A stretch of DNA of 64,000 nucleotides, taken from contig OZ244909.1 of the NCBI GenBank assembly GCA_965221725.1, positions 3,596,001 to 3,660,000 on the forward strand, given 5' to 3'. Both the position numbers and the translations under genes were made by a program. Within the stretch, counting starts at the first letter, position 1, and every line of letters begins with the position of its first letter. The notes beneath the pieces are model-generated. The model worked only from the letters and a program-made list of their open reading frames with translations, searched no databases and was not told the DNA's origin. Origin of the DNA: HK1 sp965221725 (lineage in GTDB: Bacteria; Pseudomonadota; Gammaproteobacteria; HK1). This document shows positions 36,391 through 43,056 of the stretch, piece by piece.

Positions 36391-37160
36391 CCGTTCCCGC
36401 CCGCGGCGCCCGTCGCTGCGAGTCGGCTCCGGCGGACCCGCCGGCGATCTCGGTCGTCGTTCCCGTGCTCGACGAGGCGGCGACGCTCGCGGGTGCGCTT
36501 GCCCCGCTCCAGTCCGCGCGGGGCCGCACCGCGGAGATCATCGTGGTCGATGGCGGCAGCCGGGACGGCACGCCGAATGTGGCAAATCCTCTGAGCGACC
36601 GCGTCCTCTGGGCCCCGCGCGGTCGCGCGCATCAGATGAACGCCGGTGCCAGGGCCGCGGGCGGGCGGGTGCTGCTGTTTCTCCATGCCGACACGCTGCT
36701 TCCTTCCGGCTGGGCCGCGATGGTCCAGGACGCTCTTGAGCTCCGCGGCCGCGAATGGGGTCGGTTCGACGTGCGACTCGACGGCAAGCACCCGATGCTG
36801 CGCGTCGTCGAGCGGGCGATGAACCTGCGTTCCCGGCTGAGCGGCATCGCTACCGGCGACCAGGCGATGTTCGTGACCCGCGCCGCGTTCGAGGCGGTCA
36901 GCGGCTTCCCCCGCATCGCGCTGATGGAGGACATCGCGCTCAGCCGGGCGCTCCGCGCCCGTTCCCGTCCCGCCTGCCTGCGCGCGGCGGCGGTCACCTC
37001 GAGCCGGCGGTGGGAACGCAACGGTATCGCCCGCACCATCGCCCTGATGTGGCGGCTCCGACTCCGGTACGCGCTCGGCGCCGATCCCGCCGACCTGGCG
37101 CGCTTGTATCGCGGCGATCCGGCCGCCCGCATTCGGCGGCCGGATCGCTGGACTGCCTGA
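36369..37160 (+). CDS. Family 2 glycosyltransferase, rSAM/selenodomain-associated type
   Basis: Probable sugar transferase. 263 aa. GT-A fold motifs: AISVVVPVLDEAATL, EIIVVDGGSRDGTP, the LLFLHADTLLP metal-binding Asp, and the acceptor-side acidic pair in IALMEDIALSRALR. It overlaps the arsS end if the TTG at 36369 is used; no better initiator is obvious before the conserved core, so the start is uncertain. This gene plus the next are the pair usually found beside ArsS-like radical SAM genes. Acceptor unknown. Confidence 0.82.
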   Translation: MWGSAELTVPARGARRCESAPADPPAISVVVPVLDEAATLAGALAPLQSARGRTAEIIVVDGGSRDGTPNVANPLSDRVLWAPRGRAHQMNAGARAAGGRVLLFLHADTLLPSGWAAMVQDALELRGREWGRFDVRLDGKHPMLRVVERAMNLRSRLSGIATGDQAMFVTRAAFEAVSGFPRIALMEDIALSRALRARSRPACLRAAAVTSSRRWERNGIARTIALMWRLRLRYALGADPADLARLYRGDPAARIRRPDRWTA

Positions 37161-37169
37161 GCATCGAGC

Positions 37170-37847
37170 ATGTCTCGTCGGTATGCGGCGCAGACTCCTA
37201 GACCGGAAATTTCCGAGCTTGCGGCGGCTGAGCGGCTGAGCGCCGCCTGCCGGATCGTGGTGATGGCCCGCGCTCCGGTGCCCGGAGAGACCAAGCGCCG
37301 GCTGATTCCGGCCATCGGAGCGGAGCGGGCCGCGGCGCTGCATCGGGTCATGATCCGGCAGGCGGTCGAGACGGCGCTTGCCGCCGGCACCGGGCCGGTG
37401 GAGCTGTGGTGTACCCCCGACACCGACCATGCGTGCTTTCGCGGGTTGCGTGCCCGCACCGGGATTGCGCTGCGTGCGCAGGCCGGAGCGGATCTGGGGC
37501 AGAGGATGCATGGCGCCATTGCGGCGCGCCCGGGCGCGACCGCGGTTATCGGCACCGATTGTCCGTTTCTCGAACCGGACGATCTCGTCCGCGTCGCCGG
37601 CGCCCTGCGCTCCGCCGCCGCGGACGTGGTGATCGTGCCGGCGCTCGACGGCGGGTACGTGCTCGTCGGTGTCGGTCGCCCGCGACCGGAGCTGTTCACG
37701 CGGGTGGACTGGGGGACGGAGCGTGTGCTTGCCCAGACGCGCGAGCGTGCGCGCACCGCGCGGCTACGGGTTCTGGAACTGGAGGCGCGCCGGGACATCG
37801 ACCGCCCGCAAGATCTCGACGCGCTCGCCGGGATCCTCGACTGGTGA
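37170..37847 (+). CDS. DUF2064 nucleotidyl/glycosyltransferase-like protein, rSAM/selenodomain-associated type
   Basis: 225 aa GT-A-like protein related to CofC-type nucleotidyltransferases. Core motifs: RIVVMARAPVPGETKRRL (nucleotide-binding start), AVIGTDCPFLEPDDLVRV (metal-binding Asp) and IVPALDGGYVLVGVGRP. Nine bases after the preceding glycosyltransferase. Together the three genes look like a small pathway that builds and glycosylates a modified nucleoside-type product. The exact reaction is not known to me. Confidence 0.82.
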   Translation: MSRRYAAQTPRPEISELAAAERLSAACRIVVMARAPVPGETKRRLIPAIGAERAAALHRVMIRQAVETALAAGTGPVELWCTPDTDHACFRGLRARTGIALRAQAGADLGQRMHGAIAARPGATAVIGTDCPFLEPDDLVRVAGALRSAAADVVIVPALDGGYVLVGVGRPRPELFTRVDWGTERVLAQTRERARTARLRVLELEARRDIDRPQDLDALAGILDW

Positions 37848-37951
37848 GTGATCCGGCTTCGGCCTTCCTTCCTGCTTTCCCCCGCTCCCGATCGATTCTC
37901 CAATGGGTGATGCAGGGTGAGTAGTTCTCGTTATAACAACAAGATAAGAAA

Positions 37952-37997
37952 TCAATTTCAATCAGAAATTGAACTTTTGCCCTCCATCTCTTAGTCT
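37952..37997 (+). promoter_or_regulatory. PBP1B promoter with overlapping 21-bp operator-like palindrome
   Basis: TTGAAC at 37969-37974, 17-base spacer, TAGTCT at 37992-37997, 31 bases ahead of the ATG. A perfect inverted repeat, TCAATTTC-AATCA-GAAATTGA (37952-37972), overlaps the -35 box. The patch 37921-37995 is strikingly AT-rich for this chromosome. The geometry suggests a repressor operator; the regulator is unknown. Confidence 0.5.
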
Positions 37998-38027
37998 CCG
38001 TTGGAAAGGTCACCCGGTCCCGGTGCG

Positions 38028-40346
38028 ATGGCGCACAAGCATTCCGGATCATCCGGCCACGGTCGCGGACGCCACCGATCCCGCGCAGGGTCGAAGCGTT
38101 CCCGCCCCTTCCTGCGGATACTGATCATCGCCGGGATCGCCGGCGTGGTCGTGCTCTCCACGTATGTTGCCTGGCTCGACCATCGAATCCGGGGCGAGTT
38201 CGAAGGCGCGCGCTGGGCAGTGCCCGCCCGCGTGTTCGCCCGGCCTCTGGAACTCGTTCCGGGTATGACGATGTCGGCCGACGCGGTCGAGGCGGAACTC
38301 AGGATCGCCGGCTACCGGCGAGTGCGCACCGCATTCAGGCCCGCGAGCTTCGAGCGCGACGGCGAGAGTTTCCGTCTGGTGACCCGCGAGTTCCAGTTCC
38401 CCGACGGGACCGCGCCGTCGCGCCGGGTGGTGGTTTCCGTGTCGGGAGGGCGCATCGCCAGGGTCGAGGTCGACGGTGCCGCGCACCGGCAGGTTCGGAT
38501 CGACCCGGCCGAGATCGCCCGCATCTACCCTGCACACCGCGAGGACCGGGTGCTGCTGCGGCTCGAGGACGTCCCCGCCGCGTTCGTGGCGATTCTGCTG
38601 GAGGTTGAGGATCAGCGGTTTTACCGGCACCTTGGAATCGACCCGCTGGCGATCCTGCGGGCGGCGTGGGCGAACCTTCGCGCGGGACAGACCGTGCAGG
38701 GCGGCAGCACGCTCACTCAGCAGCTCGCCAAGAATTTCTTCCTCTCGCCCGAGCGCACCCTTGCCCGCAAGCTCGACGAGGCGCTCATCGCGTTGCTGCT
38801 GGAATGGCGCTACTCCAAGAACGAGTTGCTGGAGGGGTATCTGAACGAGGTTTATCTCGGCCAGCAGGGGGCGCACGCGATCCACGGCTTCGGTCGTGCC
38901 GCCCACCACTACTTCGGTCGCGGGCTTGCGGATCTGGACCTCGACGAGATGGCGCTCCTCGCCGGCCTGGTGCGTGGACCCTCGTACTACGATCCGCGCC
39001 GCAACCCCGAACGGGCGATGCAGCGCCGGAACCGGATCATCGACCGGCTCGGGGCGCGGAACATCGCGAGCGCGCAGGCCGCGGCGCGGGCGCGGAGCGA
39101 GCCGCTCGGCGTGACGCGCGATCCCCCCCGCGCTTCGACGCAGTTTCCGGCGTTCCTCGATCTGGTCCGCCGCCAGCTCCGGCGCGACTACCCGGGCCGC
39201 GTGCTGCGCAGCGAGGGGCTGCGGATCTTCACGACCCTCGATCCGACCGCGCAGCGGGCGGCCGAGTCGGCGCTCGAACAATCCATCCCCCTGCTTGCGC
39301 GCCGCAGCCGCATCCCCGGCGACGAACTCCAGGCCGCGGTCGCGGTTACCGACGCGCGGTCCGGCGAGGTCCTCTCGATAGTAGGCGACCGCGACCCGCG
39401 CCGGGCCGGGTTCAATCGGGCCCTGGACGCGGTCCGTCCGATCGGGTCCGTCGTCAAGCCGGCGGTCTATCTCGCCGCGCTGACCGGCCCCCGGTTCCAT
39501 CTGGCGTCTCTTGTGCGTGACGAGCCCATCCGCATCGACGGTCCGCGTGGTCCCTGGCGCCCGCGCAACTACGACGGACGGACGCACGGCGCGGTGCTGC
39601 TGCGCGACGCCCTGGTGCATTCCTACAACCTCGCGACCGTCCGGCTCGGGCTCGACATCGGGCTGGAGCGCGTCCGCGACACGATCCGCACCCTCGGGGT
39701 GTCCCGGCCGTTCGCGACCTTTCCAGCCATGCTGCTCGGCACCGTGGAGCTTGCCCCCATCGAGGTGAATGCGATGTACCAGTCGTTCGCGACCGGTGGC
39801 ATGCGGCAGCCGTTGCGGGCCATCCGCAGCGTGACGGACGACCAGGGGCGCTCTCTCGGGCACTATCCGGAACGCTCGACGCGGGTGGCGGACGACGACG
39901 CGGTGTTCCTCGTCACCCAGGCGCTGCGCGGAGTGCTGAGCGAGGGCACCGGGCGTCGGGCGCGCGATATTCTCCGGTCCGGCCAGGCGCTGGCCGGCAA
40001 GACCGGCACCACCGACGGCCGGCGCGACAGTTGGTTCGCAGGCTACGGTGCGGACCGAGTGGCCGTGGTCTGGGTCGGGCGCGATGACAACCGACCAGTG
40101 AACCTGAGCGGCGCGAGCGGTGCGCTGGAGGTCTGGGCGCGTCTCATGCGCACGATCGGGGCGGCCTCGGTTTCCGATGTTGCACCGCGCGGCGTGGAGT
40201 GGCATTGGGTGAGCCGGGATCGGGGGCGGCGCATCGAGGGGAGCTGCGCGGCCGCGATGCGGCTTCCGTTCGTGTCCGGTCGTCTTCCGCCCGAAGGGCG
40301 GTGCGGCGCGCAGACCGCCGCCCGCAGCGACGCCACGGCTTCCTGA
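38028..40346 (+). CDS. mrcB: Bifunctional penicillin-binding protein 1B
   Basis: Peptidoglycan glycosyltransferase/transpeptidase anchored in the inner membrane. 772 aa from ATG 38028 (TTG at 38001 is an alternative). A basic Gly/Ser/Arg/His-rich cytoplasmic tail precedes one membrane helix (ILIIAGIAGVVVLSTYVAWL) and a UB2H-like domain. The GT51 domain has EVEDQRFYRHLGIDPLAI and GGSTLTQQLAKNFFLS. The transpeptidase has SVVK (around residue 473), SYN in HSYNLATVRL, and KTG (around residue 657). It appears to be monocistronic, with its own AT-rich promoter. Confidence 0.95.
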   Translation: MAHKHSGSSGHGRGRHRSRAGSKRSRPFLRILIIAGIAGVVVLSTYVAWLDHRIRGEFEGARWAVPARVFARPLELVPGMTMSADAVEAELRIAGYRRVRTAFRPASFERDGESFRLVTREFQFPDGTAPSRRVVVSVSGGRIARVEVDGAAHRQVRIDPAEIARIYPAHREDRVLLRLEDVPAAFVAILLEVEDQRFYRHLGIDPLAILRAAWANLRAGQTVQGGSTLTQQLAKNFFLSPERTLARKLDEALIALLLEWRYSKNELLEGYLNEVYLGQQGAHAIHGFGRAAHHYFGRGLADLDLDEMALLAGLVRGPSYYDPRRNPERAMQRRNRIIDRLGARNIASAQAAARARSEPLGVTRDPPRASTQFPAFLDLVRRQLRRDYPGRVLRSEGLRIFTTLDPTAQRAAESALEQSIPLLARRSRIPGDELQAAVAVTDARSGEVLSIVGDRDPRRAGFNRALDAVRPIGSVVKPAVYLAALTGPRFHLASLVRDEPIRIDGPRGPWRPRNYDGRTHGAVLLRDALVHSYNLATVRLGLDIGLERVRDTIRTLGVSRPFATFPAMLLGTVELAPIEVNAMYQSFATGGMRQPLRAIRSVTDDQGRSLGHYPERSTRVADDDAVFLVTQALRGVLSEGTGRRARDILRSGQALAGKTGTTDGRRDSWFAGYGADRVAVVWVGRDDNRPVNLSGASGALEVWARLMRTIGAASVSDVAPRGVEWHWVSRDRGRRIEGSCAAAMRLPFVSGRLPPEGRCGAQTAARSDATAS

Positions 40347-40584
40347 ATGCCCCGGTTCGCCCCACTCTGCCGCCCGCCCGACCCTGAAACCGGCGTTTCG
40401 GCCACCGTAGGGCCGTGACCGGGCTGTGGCCGAGTTGGGTCAGGGGTGATGTTCGGGGTGCTCTTGCGTACCGGACGCCCACTCAAGGCCAGTCCAGACA
40501 GTTTGCGGGGAGAGGGCGATTTCGACTGAAGGCGATTTCGACTTGAAACGTCGACGCCAGTCTTCGTATGATTCGCCGTCCTGG
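40347..40584 (+). promoter_or_regulatory. tRNA-fMet promoter with upstream 16-bp direct repeat; hairpin after mrcB
   Basis: A strong promoter: TTGAAA at 40543-40548, 18-base spacer, TATGAT at 40567-40572, 12 bases before the tRNA. Directly upstream, GGCGATTTCGACT is present twice (40515-40527 and 40531-40543, period 16), the second copy running into the -35. Closer to mrcB, TCGGCCAC (40398-40405) and GTGGCCGA (40426-40433) form an 8-bp hairpin without a T-tract, possibly the end of the mrcB transcript. Confidence 0.6.
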
Positions 40585-40661
40585 TGCGGGGTGGAGCAGT
40601 CTGGCAGCTCGTCGGGCTCATAACCCGAAGGTCGCAGGTTCGAATCCTGCCCCCGCTACCA
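40585..40661 (+). tRNA. Initiator tRNA-fMet (anticodon CAT)
   Basis: 77 nt with encoded CCA. The anticodon stem has the three consecutive G-C pairs of initiators (GGG-CTCATAA-CCC). The acceptor is TGCGGGG/CCCCGCT, so positions 1 and 72 are T and T, unpaired; initiators need an unpaired 1-72 but usually have C-A. T arm GCAGG-TTCGAAT-CCTGC. It heads the rimP-nusA-infB operon, like metY in E. coli. Confidence 0.97.
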
Positions 40662-40693
40662 ACAGCCCGAGGCCCGTTCGGGGCCGAATCGAG

Positions 40694-40717
40694 AAACCCC
40701 TTTCGAGGGGTTTTTTT
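40694..40717 (+). terminator. Intrinsic terminator/attenuator between tRNA-fMet and rimP
   Basis: Perfect 8-bp stem AAACCCCT/AGGGGTTT closed by a TTCG tetraloop (40702-40705) and continuing into a T-run to 40717. Only four bases separate it from the rimP ATG. Most transcripts from the tRNA promoter should stop here, so read-through sets nusA-infB expression. Confidence 0.85.
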
Positions 40718-40721
40718 GTGG

Positions 40722-41177
40722 ATGCGCGAACGAGAGAGGCGGCTGTACGGACTGATCGAGCCCACGGTGCTGGCACTGGGGTTCGAACTGGTGGGCGTGC
40801 GGTGGCGTGACGGGAAGTCGCGGGGCCTGATTCGGGTTTACATCGACCGCAAAGAGGGGGTGACGGTGGACGACTGCGCGAACGTAAGTCATCGCGTGAC
40901 CGGATTGCTGGATGTGGCCGATCCGGTGCCCGGCGAGTACGACCTGGAGGTTTCTTCCCCCGGGTCGGACCGTCCGCTGTTCGTCGAGCGCGACTTCGTC
41001 CGCTTCGCCGGCGCCGCCCTGGAGGTGACGTTGCGCAGCCCCGTCGCGGGGCGCCGTCGACTTTCCGGCACCCTCGGCGGATACCGCGAGGGAGTCGTCG
41101 TGGTCGACGAACACGGGGTGGAGCATTGCCTTGCCATATCGGATATCGAGAGTGCGAGACTGGTGTCGCAGTGGTGA
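40722..41177 (+). CDS. rimP: Ribosome maturation factor RimP
   Basis: Needed for 30S subunit assembly. 151 aa. LYGLIEPTVLALGFELVGV, LIRVYIDRKEGVTVDDCANVS and YDLEVSSPGSDRPLFVERDF are family hallmarks. The ATG at 40722 lies right after the terminator hairpin; the frame continues upstream through the tRNA, which is not coding. First protein gene of the nusA-infB operon. Confidence 0.93.
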   Translation: MRERERRLYGLIEPTVLALGFELVGVRWRDGKSRGLIRVYIDRKEGVTVDDCANVSHRVTGLLDVADPVPGEYDLEVSSPGSDRPLFVERDFVRFAGAALEVTLRSPVAGRRRLSGTLGGYREGVVVVDEHGVEHCLAISDIESARLVSQW

Positions 41178-41202
41178 TCCGGGCACGGGTGAAACCGAGG
41201 GG

Positions 41203-41222
41203 GGATCGCCGCCGGGCGATCC
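41203..41222 (+). promoter_or_regulatory. Perfect 8-bp hairpin in the nusA leader
   Basis: GGATCGCC (41203-41210), GCCG loop, GGCGATCC (41215-41222), ending 18 bases before the nusA ATG. No T-run follows, so it is not an intrinsic terminator; it could modulate nusA translation, mRNA processing or pausing. Confidence 0.45.
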
Positions 41223-41240
41223 ACCGTACGGGCGGGTGAC

Positions 41241-42878
41241 ATGAGCAAAGAGATTCTGAGCGTCGTCGAGGTCGTCTCGGCTGAGAAGGGCGTTGCAAAA
41301 GACATCATCTTCGAGGCGATCGAGGCCGCCTTGGCGAGTGCGACGCGCAAGCGGCACCCCGAGGATCTCGACGTGCGCGTGAGCATCGATCGTGAGACCG
41401 GGGACTACGAAACGTTCCGGCGATGGGAAATCGTCGACGATGCATCCGTGGTCTTCACCCAGGAGGAGGCCGACGCCGCGCTGGAGAAGCTGCTTGCGGA
41501 AGTGAGCGAGGACGACGGCACCGCCGAGGGTGAGGGTACCGCCGAGAATGATGGCGAGCCGGTGGTCGGCCCCGAAGTGTTCGACTCGAACCGCCAGATT
41601 CTCCACAGCGACGCGGCGGTACGCATGCCCGAATTCGGGATCGGTGACTTCGTCGAGGAACCCATCGAGTCGGTGGCGTTCGGCCGGATCGCCGCGCAGA
41701 CCGCCAAGCAGGTCATCGTGCAGAAGGTTCGCGAGGCCGAGCGCGCGCAGGTCATCGAGGCTTATCGGAATCGGGTGGGCGAGATGGTGACCGGAGTCGT
41801 CAAGCGGCTGGAGCGAGGCAGTATCATCATCGATCTCGGCGGCAACGCCGAGGCGGTGGTCGGTCGCGAGGACGTCATCCCGCGCGAGATCGTGCGCCCG
41901 GGCGACCGGCTCCGCGGCTATCTGAAGGATGTGCGTCCGGAGGCGCGAGGCCCTCAACTGTTCATCAGCCGCACCGCGCCCGAACTGATGGTTCACCTGT
42001 TCACCCTGGAGGTGCCCGAGATCGCCGAAGGGCTCATCGAGATCATGGGATGTGCGCGGGACCCCGGCGCCCGGGCGAAGATCGGCGTTCGCAGCAACGT
42101 CGCGCGTATCGATCCCGTGGGGGCATGTGTCGGGATGCGCGGCTCCCGCGTGCAGGCGGTGTCGAACGAGCTTGGCGGCGAGCGGGTGGACATCATTCTG
42201 TGGGACGAGAATCCCGCCCAGTACGTCATCAATGCGATGTCGCCGGCGGAGGTGGTCGCGATCGTCGTCGACGAGGAGTCCGGGGCGATGGACGTCGCGG
42301 TCAACGAGGAGCAGCTCTCCCAGGCCATCGGGCGCGGCGGACAGAACGTGCGTCTGGCCAGTCAGCTCACGCAGTGGCAGATCAACGTGATGACCGAGCA
42401 GCAGGCCGACGAGAAGAACGAGGTGGAGGCGGGCAAGTACCTGAGCCTGTTCAGGGATCAGCTCGACGTGGACGAGGAGGTCGCGCTCATCCTGCTTCAG
42501 GAAGGATTCACCAGTATCGAAGAGGTCGCCTACGTGCCCGAGGCCGAGATGCTGGCCATCGACGAGTTCGACGAGGAGATCTGCCGCGAACTGCAGTCGC
42601 GAGCTCGCGACGTGCTTCTCATTCGCGAGATCGCGAGCGAGGAGGGCGTATCGAGCGGCGCGCCGGCCGAGGATCTCCTCCTGCTCGACGGCATGGATAC
42701 CGAGCTTGCCTACGGGCTGGCGACGAAGGGGGTGACGACCAGGGAGGAGCTGGCCGAGCTGTCGGTGGACGATTTCACCGACCTCATGGACATCGATCCG
42801 GAACGTGCAGGGGCGCTGATCATGACCGCACGGGCCATCTGGTTCGAGCCGGAAGAGGCAGAGGGACCGTCTCCCTAG
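41241..42878 (+). CDS. nusA: Transcription termination/antitermination factor NusA
   Basis: RNA polymerase-binding elongation factor. 545 aa against 495 in E. coli. N-terminal domain (KEILSVVEVVSAEKG), S1 domain (GEMVTGVVKRLERGSIIIDL), two KH domains (RIDPVGACVGMRGSRVQAVS; GRGGQNVRLASQL) and both C-terminal helical repeats (FTSIEEVAYVPEAEML; VTTREELAELSVDDF). The excess length is an acidic insertion of about 45-50 residues (around 70-118, rich in E, D, G) in the N-terminal domain before the GDFVEEPIES segment. Confidence 0.95.
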   Translation: MSKEILSVVEVVSAEKGVAKDIIFEAIEAALASATRKRHPEDLDVRVSIDRETGDYETFRRWEIVDDASVVFTQEEADAALEKLLAEVSEDDGTAEGEGTAENDGEPVVGPEVFDSNRQILHSDAAVRMPEFGIGDFVEEPIESVAFGRIAAQTAKQVIVQKVREAERAQVIEAYRNRVGEMVTGVVKRLERGSIIIDLGGNAEAVVGREDVIPREIVRPGDRLRGYLKDVRPEARGPQLFISRTAPELMVHLFTLEVPEIAEGLIEIMGCARDPGARAKIGVRSNVARIDPVGACVGMRGSRVQAVSNELGGERVDIILWDENPAQYVINAMSPAEVVAIVVDEESGAMDVAVNEEQLSQAIGRGGQNVRLASQLTQWQINVMTEQQADEKNEVEAGKYLSLFRDQLDVDEEVALILLQEGFTSIEEVAYVPEAEMLAIDEFDEEICRELQSRARDVLLIREIASEEGVSSGAPAEDLLLLDGMDTELAYGLATKGVTTREELAELSVDDFTDLMDIDPERAGALIMTARAIWFEPEEAEGPSP

Positions 42879-43056
42879 CCCGGCTGCCCCCGGATCGCGA
42901 GACATGTGTCGAAGCCACTCGACCTCTCACGAGACCGTGACCGCCGTGTCGGTTGCAGCCTCGTGTCGACCGTCTGCAAACCTGCTTCGAGAATTTGGCT
43001 CGACGGCAAGGATTGACGCCGCCTGAGGCGTCTGGAGATTCCCAGGAGCTACCCGG
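42879..43056 (+). other. nusA-infB leader with GC hairpin
   Basis: A 178-base gap. GACGCC (43015-43020) and GGCGTC (43027-43032) form a perfect 6-bp stem-loop just ahead of the infB ribosome-binding site (AGGAG before the ATG). Small frames here have no conserved sequence. Confidence 0.4.
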
